The notes beneath the pieces are model-generated. The model saw only the letters and a list, made by a program, of their open reading frames with translations. It made no database searches and was not told where the DNA came from. Of a stretch of DNA of 53,052 bases, positions 44,285 to 52,408 are shown piece by piece. Origin of the DNA: Photorhabdus bodei (GTDB taxonomy: Bacteria; Pseudomonadota; Gammaproteobacteria; Enterobacterales; Enterobacteriaceae); NCBI RefSeq assembly GCF_003287735.1, contig NZ_NSCM01000032.1:1-53052 (forward strand). The letters run 5' to 3'. Each line of letters starts with the position of its first letter. The first letter of the stretch is position 1. A program made the position numbers and the translations under genes.

Positions 44285-45211
44285 CTATTCTGTTTTATCC
44301 TGAGACTTATCTCCGGTCAGTTTCTGGATATATTGGCCCATCGTGTTCACAATAGGATTATCAACCAGAGTATCGCCAATAACTGCCAGATAATCTTGGC
44401 TGGTAACTGTAATGGGTGCCTCTTTTATTTCACACAGCTTGCCCCATTTATGCTGATTATCACCAACAGGTTTGCCACTTAACAACCTACTTGGACTGAC
44501 TAACTCAATATCAGCGGGAAGCGTTGGCAGCATCTGCTGTAATGCACGAATGGTTGTTGAATGAGGATGACCGATAGCAATAGCGGAACCATTCTTACGG
44601 GCAATGGAAATCGCACGGTTTAACTGATGGCGAGTTTCCGCTTCTGATTGCACATCATCTAGGAAAACATTACGGCGGATAACACGAACAGGCGTGCCTT
44701 GTGCAGCCTTTGTTGCTTGAGTATTGCTAATCGTCACGCTGTCGAGAAAATAGAGGTTATAACCAGACAGTGAATGCATCACTTTCTGCATTCCCGGCAA
44801 GCTCGAAGTCATAGCACTACCCATATGGTTATTGATCCCTACAGCATAAGGAACTTTTTGTATTGCACGCTGGATGATGCGGTCAATATCTTCACTGCTC
44901 ATGGTTGGTTGGAGAGTATCCGGCTCTAGCAATTGCTTACTTAAAGGTGCCATTGGTAGGTGGATTAAGATCTCCCGCCCTTGTTTATAGGCTTTTTCGG
45001 CCATCTCCCTGCCATGCGATGAATCCGGCAGAATGGCGATAGAAACCGCAACAGGCATTTGCAATATTTTGTTTTCGTTATGAGGACGGTAACCGAAGTC
45101 GTCGATAACAATTGCCAGACGGGCTGCACTGGCTTGTAGGCTCAAGAGAAGCAGGGCGGTAATACCAATGAGTTTTGCGAGTTTGCGTTGTCTCACCTGA
45201 TTATCTCCCAA
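44285..45211 (-). CDS. yibQ: divergent polysaccharide deacetylase family protein YibQ
   Basis: The 308-residue protein has an N-terminal hydrophobic signal segment (LAKLIGITALLLLSLQASA), so it is exported to the periplasm. The DUF610/divergent deacetylase core shows AIVIDDFGYRPHNENK, ILIHLPMAP, GINNHMGSAMTS and IGHPHSTTIRAL. The role is not established; its conserved link to envC suggests envelope or septal peptidoglycan work. The start overlaps the envC end by 11 nt. Confidence 0.9.
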   Translation of the reverse strand: MGDNQVRQRKLAKLIGITALLLLSLQASAARLAIVIDDFGYRPHNENKILQMPVAVSIAILPDSSHGREMAEKAYKQGREILIHLPMAPLSKQLLEPDTLQPTMSSEDIDRIIQRAIQKVPYAVGINNHMGSAMTSSLPGMQKVMHSLSGYNLYFLDSVTISNTQATKAAQGTPVRVIRRNVFLDDVQSEAETRHQLNRAISIARKNGSAIAIGHPHSTTIRALQQMLPTLPADIELVSPSRLLSGKPVGDNQHKWGKLCEIKEAPITVTSQDYLAVIGDTLVDNPIVNTMGQYIQKLTGDKSQDKTE

Positions 45212-46508
45212 GCCATGGTTGTGGGTTTACCGCTCTTCCTTGACGGCGAATTTCAAAATAGAGTGCGGGTTGCTGCTGACCGCCACTGCTACCGACCAAT
45301 GCAATAGGTTGTCCAGCCCGAACTTGCTGGCCGACCCTGACTAGGGCACTCTGATTATAGCCATAGAGGCTCATATCACCTTTACCATGCTCTATAACGA
45401 CAACCAGCCCATAGCCTTGTAGCCAATCAGCCAGTAAAACCCGACCATCGGATATCGCTCTGACTTCCGTACCTTCTGTGGCTGAAATCACCATGCCTTT
45501 CCAGCGTAATTCGCCTTGCAGCGCTTCACCAAACTGATGTATCACCTTACCGTGGACAGGCCAGATTGCCTGACCAGCCGGACGACCAAGGCCACCGGTA
45601 CGCGCCATCAATGCGCGTTCATCTTCAGTCGGTTTATAGCTTGAACCTTTTTGCTGTGCTTGCTTCTGTTTTGCGGCAATCTGGGCACGGACACGGGCGG
45701 CTTCTTTGGCTTCTCGTTCAGCACGTGCTTTCGCTTCCTGTTCTGCCTTGGCAATTTTATCTCGCAGACGGGTTTCATTTTGTTTTAGTTCAGCGAGATT
45801 TTTTTGGTCTTTCTTTAAGGAAGATTCCAGTTCAGACAAAGTTTTTTGCCGAGCGTTGCGGGCCACTTCCATCTGCTGTTTCTGCTGCTGCTGTTCAGTC
45901 AGCACTTGCTTCTGCTCTTCCTGTTTCTGCTGCTCAAGCTTTTTCTGTTCAGTTAAATCAACGGCTGTTTGCTCAAGTTTAACAATGGTGTCCTGACGGG
46001 CTTGATTAAGGTAGCTATAGTAAGCGAGTATGCGCTCACCTCTCTTTCCCTCTTCTCCTCTGAACATGAGTTCAAGCCCTTGATGTTGCCCTTGACGAAA
46101 TGCAGCATCCAATTGGCGTGCCAGCATATCTCGTTGCGCTTTTTGTTGTTTTTCCAGTTTTTTGATATTGGAGACTAGAACGGCAATCTCTTTATTCAGC
46201 TTACTGAGTTGAGTTTGAGTGTTGTGTAGAGATTGACCAATTTTGGAAATGGTATTTTCCTGATCTTTCAACTGATTTAGCAAAGAACTCCGTTTTTGCT
46301 GCTGTTGTTGCACACTTTTCTCTTTCTCCGCGATGTTTTGTTGGAGATCTTTCAGCTGATTTTTATTGGCGATAATTTGATTCGCAAAGGTATTAAAGCT
46401 GAAAATAACCAACAGGAAAGCATAGAACAATAAGGCACAGATATCATTCCGCCGTGAGTTCTGATTGCGCCGATAATTACGGCTATGCATTTCCTTGTTG
46501 TCAGCCAT
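45201..46508 (-). CDS. envC: murein hydrolase activator EnvC
   Basis: The 435-residue periplasmic protein activates the amidases AmiA and AmiB at the septum. An N-terminal signal/anchor segment (about 24-43) is followed by a long coiled coil (about 45-285, very rich in Gln, Lys and Glu). A C-terminal LytM-like domain (WPVHGKVIHQFGEA...LYFEIRRQGRAVNPQPWL) follows. The LytM zinc ligands are replaced (RWKGMVI for the usual HxGxD), as expected for an activator rather than a hydrolase. In E. coli gpmI lies upstream; here it is absent. Confidence 0.94.
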   Translation of the reverse strand: MADNKEMHSRNYRRNQNSRRNDICALLFYAFLLVIFSFNTFANQIIANKNQLKDLQQNIAEKEKSVQQQQQKRSSLLNQLKDQENTISKIGQSLHNTQTQLSKLNKEIAVLVSNIKKLEKQQKAQRDMLARQLDAAFRQGQHQGLELMFRGEEGKRGERILAYYSYLNQARQDTIVKLEQTAVDLTEQKKLEQQKQEEQKQVLTEQQQQKQQMEVARNARQKTLSELESSLKKDQKNLAELKQNETRLRDKIAKAEQEAKARAEREAKEAARVRAQIAAKQKQAQQKGSSYKPTEDERALMARTGGLGRPAGQAIWPVHGKVIHQFGEALQGELRWKGMVISATEGTEVRAISDGRVLLADWLQGYGLVVVIEHGKGDMSLYGYNQSALVRVGQQVRAGQPIALVGSSGGQQQPALYFEIRRQGRAVNPQPWLGR

Positions 46509-46928
46509 TTCTGTAAATATACCTTGCTACTGTATGCACTAGATTATTTCATGATGAACAAAGAGTTACCAGATGCTACGCTGATTTTTTACACTTTAGA
46601 TAATGCTGTCTTAACATCGAAATCGAATATACCCGTTATCTTTCAAGTTGCCTCTTTGTTGGCTGCACTCACTCACCCCGGTCACATAGTTCTATAAACA
46701 TATTAGCCTATTTATCGTTGAAATTCCCGCATACATACATTTAGTGTGACAGAACATATGCTGGTAATGTACTTAAGGTGCTTCATTTTCAGGATATTTT
46801 TATTTTTTCTCGAAACTCTCCGCAAAATTTGCATTGAGCTTATGCTATTTGGCTGTAATTGACGCAACACAAAGGTATACTCTGGAACCTTAGATATTTG
46901 TTATTAACCAACGGGAGTTGTTGCCCCC
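46509..46928. other. envC-yibN intergenic region
   Basis: The 420-bp divergent spacer holds a half ERIC (46628-46691) and presumably both promoters. In E. coli gpmI occupies this place; no gpmI remnant is recognisable. A short open frame from 46550 (MMNKELPDATLIFYTL) runs into the ERIC and is not supported as a gene. Confidence 0.5.
46628..46691 (-). repeat. ERIC-type repeat, copy 5, truncated
   Basis: It starts TATACCCGTTATC and matches the other reverse-oriented copies through CACCCCGGTCACATAGT, then stops at the centre of the element. About half of the 127 bp is missing, so the central stem cannot form. Confidence 0.85.
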
Positions 46929-47366
46929 ATGCTGCAAGAAATCATGCAATTTATTAACCAGCATATGACCTTAAGCCTCATCTGGATTGCGCTGCTGGTT
47001 GCCGTTATTGTGACGACAACGAGAGGTTTCTTCTCTAAAACCAAAGAGATAACTCGTGCTCAAGCTATTAATCTGATCAATAAAGAAGAAGCCATCGTCG
47101 TGGATTTACGTTCCCGTGAAGATTTCCGCAAAGGGCATATTATTGGTGCAGTAAACCTGACTCCCTCTGAAATTAAAGACAACAATTTTGCTGAGTTGGA
47201 AAAACATAAAAAGCAGCCTGTAATTGTTGTTTCTGCGAATGGCACTGAATCTCGTACTCCGGCAGAAAATCTTATTCGTGCTGGTTTTGAACGCGTATGT
47301 TCCTTGAAAGAAGGTTTGGTTGGTTGGACAGGCGAAAACTTGCCATTGGCGCGTGGTAAAAAGTAA
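46929..47366 (+). CDS. yibN: rhodanese-domain membrane protein YibN
   Basis: The 145-residue protein has an N-terminal membrane anchor (about 16-34, LSLIWIALLVAVIVTTTRG) and a cytoplasmic rhodanese fold (AIVVDLRSREDFRKGHI, then LKEGLVGWTGENLPL). The active-site loop reads VVSANGTESR and has no cysteine, so sulfurtransfer by the usual mechanism is unlikely. It lies upstream of secB; grxC, which sits between yibN and secB in E. coli, is missing. Confidence 0.9.
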   Translation: MLQEIMQFINQHMTLSLIWIALLVAVIVTTTRGFFSKTKEITRAQAINLINKEEAIVVDLRSREDFRKGHIIGAVNLTPSEIKDNNFAELEKHKKQPVIVVSANGTESRTPAENLIRAGFERVCSLKEGLVGWTGENLPLARGKK

Positions 47367-47435
47367 TCATTTTGGGCGTGAATGGTGACATTCACATGAA
47401 AAATTTAATAAGGACATCTAAAGGTAACAATTATT

Positions 47436-47912
47436 ATGTCAGAACAAAGCAATACAGAAATGGCTTTTCAGATCCAACGTATCTACACCAAAGATATCTC
47501 TTTTGAAGCACCGAACGCACCGCAAGTGTTTCAACAGGAATGGCAGCCGGAAGTAAAACTGGATCTGGATACCGCTTCCAGTGAGTTGGCTCAAGGGGTT
47601 TATGAAGTTGTTCTGCGTGTGACTGTAACAGCAACTTTGGGAGAAGAGACGGCATTCCTGTGTGAAGTACAGCAAGGGGGTATTTTCTCTATTGACGGTA
47701 TTGAAGGAACTCAGCTAGCTCACTGCTTGGGGGCATATTGTCCGAATATCCTGTTCCCATATGCTCGTGAATGCATCACTAGCCTGGTTAGCCGTGGTAC
47801 CTTCCCACAGCTGAATCTGGCTCCGGTAAACTTTGACGCCCTATTCATGAACTACCTGCAACAGCAGGCAGAACAGTCTCAGGGTGGTGAACAAACTGAA
47901 CAGGAAGCTTAA
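47436..47912 (+). CDS. secB: protein-export chaperone SecB
   Basis: The 158-residue tetrameric chaperone holds preproteins unfolded and delivers them to SecA. The core FQIQRIYTKDISFEAPNAPQVFQQEW and GGIFSIDGIEG...CPNILFPYARECI blocks match E. coli SecB. The C-terminal tail is acidic. The TAATG junction at 47910-47914 joins it to gpsA with a shared base. Confidence 0.97.
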   Translation: MSEQSNTEMAFQIQRIYTKDISFEAPNAPQVFQQEWQPEVKLDLDTASSELAQGVYEVVLRVTVTATLGEETAFLCEVQQGGIFSIDGIEGTQLAHCLGAYCPNILFPYARECITSLVSRGTFPQLNLAPVNFDALFMNYLQQQAEQSQGGEQTEQEA

Positions 47913-48934
47913 TGAATAATACTGTTTCTATGACAGTGATTGGTGCCGGCTCATACGGCACCTCATTAGCCATTACGCTGGCTCGTAATGGTCATAATGT
48001 TGTACTTTGGGGGCATAATCCAGAGCATGTTGGGGCATTGCAACAGGTGCGTTGTAATCAGAAATTTCTGCCGGATGTTTCCTTTCCTGATAGTTTATTG
48101 CTTGAAACGGACCTAATAAAAGCACTAACAGCGAGTCGCGATATTCTTGTTGTGGTACCTAGCCATGTGTTTGGTGAAGTGTTAAAGCAGATAAAACCAC
48201 ATCTACAGCCTGATTCACGTATCGTATGGGCAACTAAAGGCTTGGAAGCGGATACCGGTCGGTTATTGCAGGATGTGGCCCGTGAGATATTAGGCAATGA
48301 AATACCGCTAGCGGTGCTCTCTGGGCCAACATTTGCTAAAGAGTTAGCGGCTGGTTTGCCCACTGCGATTGCTATTTCCGCGACGGAATCTGCTTTTAGC
48401 GATGAGCTTCAGCAATTATTCCATTGTGGCAAAAGCTTCCGGGTTTATAAAAATCCTGATTTTATTGGTGTTCAACTCGGTGGTGCTGTAAAAAACGTGA
48501 TTGCCATTGGTGCGGGAATATCTGATGGTATGGGTTTTGGTGCTAATGCTCGTACCGCATTGATTACGCGTGGATTGGCAGAAATGAGTCGTCTTGGGGC
48601 GGCGCTTGGTGCTGATCCTTCGACCTTTATGGGCATGGCGGGATTGGGCGATTTGGTCTTAACTTGTACTGATAACCAATCACGTAACCGTCGTTTTGGC
48701 ATGATGTTGGGGCAGGGAATTAGCGTCGAAGAAGCCCAGGATCAGATTGGACAGGTTGTTGAAGGTTATCGCAATACCAAAGAAGTACGTGCATTGGCTA
48801 ATCGTGCCAATGTAGAAATGCCGATTGCAGAACAAATCTATCAGATACTCTATTGCAATAAAAATGTGAAAGAAGCTGCTCAGGCATTATTAGGAAGAGC
48901 CAGAAAGGATGAGAGCGATAATGTACGCTCTTAA
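47912..48934 (+). CDS. gpsA: glycerol-3-phosphate dehydrogenase [NAD(P)+]
   Basis: The 340-residue cytoplasmic enzyme reduces dihydroxyacetone phosphate to glycerol-3-phosphate for phospholipid synthesis. VIGAGSYGTSLAITLARNGH is the dinucleotide-binding motif. LSGPTFAKELAAGLPTA, GGAVKNVIAIGAGISDGMGFG (with the catalytic Lys) and GLGDLVLTCTDNQSRNRRFG follow. It is coupled to secB; cysE follows about 45 bp later, probably in one transcript. Confidence 0.97.
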   Translation: MNNTVSMTVIGAGSYGTSLAITLARNGHNVVLWGHNPEHVGALQQVRCNQKFLPDVSFPDSLLLETDLIKALTASRDILVVVPSHVFGEVLKQIKPHLQPDSRIVWATKGLEADTGRLLQDVAREILGNEIPLAVLSGPTFAKELAAGLPTAIAISATESAFSDELQQLFHCGKSFRVYKNPDFIGVQLGGAVKNVIAIGAGISDGMGFGANARTALITRGLAEMSRLGAALGADPSTFMGMAGLGDLVLTCTDNQSRNRRFGMMLGQGISVEEAQDQIGQVVEGYRNTKEVRALANRANVEMPIAEQIYQILYCNKNVKEAAQALLGRARKDESDNVRS

Positions 48935-48978
48935 ATAAAAATCTAATGAGATAGGTTCTAAATGTGAGAGTAAAAAAT

Positions 48979-49800
48979 ATGTCGCTAGAAGAATTGGACG
49001 AAGTTTGGAAGAACATAAAAACAGAAGCGAGAGCACTGGCTGAATGTGAACCGATGTTGGCCAGTTTTTTTCATGCAACATTGCTCAAGCATGAAAATCT
49101 TGGTAGTGCTTTAAGTTATATGCTGGCTAATAAGCTGGCTACGCCGATTATGCCGGCTATTGCGGTTAGAGAGATCGTAGAAGAGGCTTATAACTCAGAT
49201 CAAAAGATGATTGTCTCTGCTGCCCGCGACATCATAGCGGTACGTTTACGTGATCCCGCTGTAGATAAATATTCAACTCCCTTGCTTTACCTTAAAGGGT
49301 TTCATGCCTTACAAGCCTATCGTATTGCCCATTGGATCTGGGGAGAGGGGCGTAAGGCATTGGCTATTTATCTGCAAAACCAAATCTCGATGTCTTTTGG
49401 CGTTGATATTCATCCGGCGGCAAAGATTGGTTGTGGCATTATGCTTGACCACGCTACAGGCATTGTGATTGGTGAAACGGCAGTAGTGGAAAATGACGTT
49501 TCTATCCTGCAATCCGTCACTCTTGGTGGTACGGGTAAAACAGGGGGTGATCGTCATCCGAAAGTCAGGGAAGGAGTGATGATTGGCGCAGGTTCGAAAA
49601 TATTGGGTAATATCGAAATTGGCCGTGGGGCGAAAATTGGCGCCGGTTCAGTTGTCCTTCGCTCTGTTCCACCACATACAACAGCCGCCGGGGTGCCTGC
49701 CCGTATTGTTGGTAAACCTGAAAGCGAAAAGCCATCATTGGATATGAACCAACATTTTAATGGTATCAATCATGGCTTTGAGTATGGGGATGGGATTTAA
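48979..49800 (+). CDS. cysE: serine O-acetyltransferase
   Basis: The 273-residue enzyme makes O-acetylserine from serine and acetyl-CoA, the first committed step of cysteine synthesis. The N-terminal half is helical. The C-terminal half is a left-handed beta-helix of hexapeptide repeats (DIHPAAKIGCGIMLDHATGIVIGE, then GAKIGAGSVVLRSVPPHTTAAGVPARIVG). The catalytic His is in LDHATG. A GTG 15 nt upstream is in frame; the ATG at 48979 gives the E. coli length. The C-terminal Ile that binds O-acetylserine sulfhydrylase is present (YGDGI). Confidence 0.96.
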   Translation: MSLEELDEVWKNIKTEARALAECEPMLASFFHATLLKHENLGSALSYMLANKLATPIMPAIAVREIVEEAYNSDQKMIVSAARDIIAVRLRDPAVDKYSTPLLYLKGFHALQAYRIAHWIWGEGRKALAIYLQNQISMSFGVDIHPAAKIGCGIMLDHATGIVIGETAVVENDVSILQSVTLGGTGKTGGDRHPKVREGVMIGAGSKILGNIEIGRGAKIGAGSVVLRSVPPHTTAAGVPARIVGKPESEKPSLDMNQHFNGINHGFEYGDGI

Positions 49801-49831
49801 TTTATCGAAATCTGGATAATTAGTGATCGCT

Positions 49832-49866
49832 ATCATATTTTCACATGCTGAATGTGGAAATATGAT
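49832..49866 (+). terminator. hairpin after cysE
   Basis: ATCATATTTTCACAT (49832-49846) pairs with ATGTGGAAATATGAT (49852-49866) over 15 bp with one G-U. It lies 32 bp after the cysE stop. No strong T-tract follows on either strand. Confidence 0.55.
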
Positions 49867-49899
49867 CTGGCATTCTTAACTTGTGAAATCTTCTATAAA

Positions 49900-50598
49900 T
49901 TATTTTTTTGCTACACCTATTATAATATAGTGCCAATGCTTAGGAATGACTTTATTTAGAACTTTATTATCTAACACCCCTAAAAATTTTCTTTGAAATT
50001 CATTCCTACCAAGCGTAGCAAGGAAGCCTAATGTTGTATAATTAACATTTGAAAATACTGATAGATAATCTGTCATTTCCTTGGCGGTAACATAGCCCCA
50101 GGTATTTCCCCAATTAACATAATTTTTCCTGAGAAATTTATGCAATGGTGATGCAACCAGATTTTCTGCAAACCAAAGTTCACCCCCTTCTTTTAATGAA
50201 TGGAAGATTTGATTAATAGCCTCTTTTTGTGCTGTTTTATTGAAATTATAACCGACAGCACCTAATACTGATTTAAACATAACAATATCAAAATGGTTCT
50301 TATATTTAATATCCGATGCACTCAATTTTTCATATTGAATGTTATCTTCTATATTATAACGCTTATGTTTCTCCAGTGTCTTTGGTGTAGGGCCATTTAG
50401 ATCGGTACATAGGACATTTGCACCATTTAATGCAGCCCACAACGATAACCCACCATTTTCACTGCCTATTTCTAGAGTATTAGCTGATTTTAATTCTAAG
50501 CTAGAATTATCTTGCCAATATTTTAATGCATGGCTCCAATTGTATATGTCCCATTCTATGACATCATGGAGAAATTCTTTTGAAATTTTTGTTTTCAT
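49900..50598 (-). CDS. class I SAM-dependent methyltransferase, unknown substrate
   Basis: This 232-residue protein has a Rossmann methyltransferase core. Motif I is TLEIGSENGGLSLWAA near residue 42, with the acidic residue at the next strand end in VLCTDLNG. IVMFKSVLGAVG and LKEGGELWFAENLVASPLHKFLR fit later motifs. A TTG 21 nt upstream is in frame, but the ATG at 50598 is preferred. It is clearly AT-richer than its neighbours and interrupts the conserved cysE-trmL neighbourhood, so it was probably acquired. The substrate is unknown. Confidence 0.75.
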   Translation of the reverse strand: MKTKISKEFLHDVIEWDIYNWSHALKYWQDNSSLELKSANTLEIGSENGGLSLWAALNGANVLCTDLNGPTPKTLEKHKRYNIEDNIQYEKLSASDIKYKNHFDIVMFKSVLGAVGYNFNKTAQKEAINQIFHSLKEGGELWFAENLVASPLHKFLRKNYVNWGNTWGYVTAKEMTDYLSVFSNVNYTTLGFLATLGRNEFQRKFLGVLDNKVLNKVIPKHWHYIIIGVAKK

Positions 50599-51214
50599 AG
50601 TGTAACCAATATATATCAATGAAAATGAGTTGTTTTAATGCTAACTTTATTAAATTATTATGATCTAAATAGTTTTATCAAATAGTAGATCGTTTGAGGG
50701 AATCAACCCCGATTAAGTTATCTGAATCAATTTTTAAAGAGAAAAAATCCCCCAATAGGGTTATTCTATACTAATCATAGCACCTACGCTCCATAATAAA
50801 CGATGATTTAGCGCAAAAACTTGTTCAGAAAAACCCAGGATAAAAGTTACGTCTAATATCTTCCTACCTTCCTCTACCCATGCTTTTGGCGGATATAGTA
50901 TTGGCCGACTAGAAAGTTTACCTGCTGGGTTTAAATAGCGCTTATTCATCTCATTTAATATGCTCCTGTGATTACAGATTGCTACATTCCTGAGCTGATA
51001 ACCCTCGTAGTTAATTATTTTACGTACCACACTTCATCCGAGAACATGACAAAAATGGGTGCTTAGCTCATCGTGAATCTGGTGTAGAGTAGAAAACTAT
51101 TCTTTACCAGACCCACATAAAGAAGAAAAAATTGCCGCGATACGATAAATAAATAACACGTTGGGCTATTGTAAGAAAGTGTAGCGATATTAGTCACGCT
51201 TATTAAATGACACA
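50599..51214. other. intergenic region between the acquired methyltransferase and trmL
   Basis: The 616-bp AT-rich stretch holds one possible frame on the minus strand (50761-51030, 89 codons from GTG, ending LLWSVGAMISIE). It has moderately protein-like composition, but no ribosome site or known family. It could be a remnant of a transferred gene. Nothing else is recognised. Confidence 0.3.
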
Positions 51215-51703
51215 CTAATTTTTTATGATAGCGCCCTGATAATCTAATTGTCGCCAGGCTTCGAAAACGACAACAGCGACTGAATTGGAAAGATTCATAC
51301 TGCGGCTGTTTGCCAGCATTGGGATACGGATTTTTTGTTGTGGCGGCATATTATCCAGTACGTAAGGCGGTAGCCCTCTGGTTTCCGGCCCGAACATTAA
51401 ATAATCTCCTGCTTGATAACTTACCGCACTATGTGCTGGTATTCCTTTCGTTGTGAGAGCAAACAAACGAGCAGAAGACTCTCCTGTTAATCCTTCATTC
51501 TCTAAAAAAGCCAAATAATCATGATGTTGTTTAACATTGGCAAACTCATGATAATCCAGCCCGGCTCGACGTAGCCTTTTATCATCCCAGGTAAAACCTA
51601 GGGGTTGAATCAAATGCAATTGGAAACCGGTATTGGCACAAAGGCGAATAATATTACCGGTATTAGGTGGGATTTCAGGTTCAAATAAGACGATGTTTAG
51701 CAT
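51215..51703 (-). CDS. trmL: tRNA (cytidine/uridine-2'-O)-methyltransferase TrmL
   Basis: The 162-residue SPOUT-family enzyme methylates the ribose of the wobble base (position 34) of tRNA-Leu isoacceptors. MLNIVLFEPEIPPNTGNIIRLCANTG, the LMFGPETRGLP strand-loop and the knot-forming IRIPMLANSRSMNLSNSVAVVVFEAWRQL are all family landmarks. The frame is open to 51721; 51703 matches the family start. In E. coli it directly follows cysE; here about 1.4 kb of foreign DNA separates them. Confidence 0.95.
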   Translation of the reverse strand: MLNIVLFEPEIPPNTGNIIRLCANTGFQLHLIQPLGFTWDDKRLRRAGLDYHEFANVKQHHDYLAFLENEGLTGESSARLFALTTKGIPAHSAVSYQAGDYLMFGPETRGLPPYVLDNMPPQQKIRIPMLANSRSMNLSNSVAVVVFEAWRQLDYQGAIIKN

Positions 51704-51761
51704 AAAGCCCCCCAGAAACAAGGGGCACAGATTAGCAGAAATCGGGAGGGGATGCAGGGGG

Positions 51762-51923
51762 ATTTCATCTCTGATTAATCGTCTGGCTATTGAGCCAGAA
51801 TTACCCGTTGAGTTGCTGCAACTTAATCAGGAGACATTACAGGCTATTCGGAATCTGGAAAATGGCGTAGGTGTTCACCGAGTGAATACGATAGATGAGC
51901 TAAAGCGTGATCTTGGATGGTAA
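51762..51923 (+). pseudogene. RelB/DinJ-type antitoxin remnant
   Basis: The frame ends in LPVELLQLNQETLQAIRNLE and then VNTIDELKRDLGW before a TAA, like the C-terminal toxin-binding part of RelB/DinJ antitoxins. The N-terminal ribbon-helix-helix half is missing, and no start codon or ribosome site precedes the homologous part; the frame runs back antisense into trmL. It pairs with the toxin remnant downstream. Confidence 0.55.
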
Positions 51924-51977
51924 ATCCGACATTCCGCACCGCATTCGTAATTTATTGTTTTAATTGAGAATCAACAA

Positions 51978-52049
51978 ATGCATGAATTTTATACAGACTA
52001 TTTAAAATCAGTGCATTACGGATATGGCGGCGGAATGACGGGTAAATAA
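51978..52049 (+). CDS. 23-residue open frame upstream of the toxin remnant
   Basis: This small frame reads MHEFYTDYLKSVHYGYGGG and ends in a TAATG junction shared with the ATG of the toxin frame at 52049. It might be a leader that couples toxin translation, or a scrap of a lost gene. No family is recognised. Confidence 0.25.
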   Translation: MHEFYTDYLKSVHYGYGGGMTGK

Positions 52050-52284
52050 TGCTAAAGATTGTTTACCAGAGTCGTTTAAAAAAAGATGCAAAACGTTATG
52101 CTAATAATAAAAAAGCCCAATCGGTTATCTTGAAAACCATTGAGCTTTTACAGACTGGTGAGCCTTTAGCAGAGCGTTACCGTGAACATTCATTAGCAGG
52201 CCAATATTATTGGTTACCTTGAATGCCACGGAGCGCCAGATATTTTGCTTATTTATCAGCGCACAAATACTGAATTTAAACTAT
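52049..52284 (+). pseudogene. YafQ/RelE-type toxin gene, frameshifted and cut by ERIC
   Basis: The first frame (52049-52222) starts MLKIVYQSRLKKDAKRYA and reaches EHSLAGQY before a TGA. The normal YafQ-type continuation (GYLECHGAPDILLIYQRTN, then TEFKLY) is present in a different frame just after 52200. The C-terminal end, where RelE-family toxins carry catalytic residues, is replaced by the ERIC starting at 52282. The toxin is therefore dead twice over. Confidence 0.7.
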
Positions 52285-52408
52285 ACCCGTCATCTTTCAA
52301 GTTGCCTCTTTGTTGGCTGCACTCGCTCACCCCGGTCACATAGTTACCTATGCTCCCGGGGATTCACTCCCTTGCCGTCGCGATCCATCTTGAAATCCAT
52401 AGGGTATA
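52282..52408 (-). repeat. ERIC-type repeat, copy 6
   Basis: The complete 127-bp reverse-oriented copy runs from TATACCCGTCATC to CATAGGGTATA. It interrupts the toxin remnant on its left. On its right it shares the TA at 52407-52408 with the start of the IS630-type element. Confidence 0.92.

Noticed and set aside
45566..45982. 138-codon plus-strand frame antisense to envC
   Set aside because: Shadow of the Gln/Lys/Glu-rich coiled coil of envC. The low-complexity reverse frame is not a gene.
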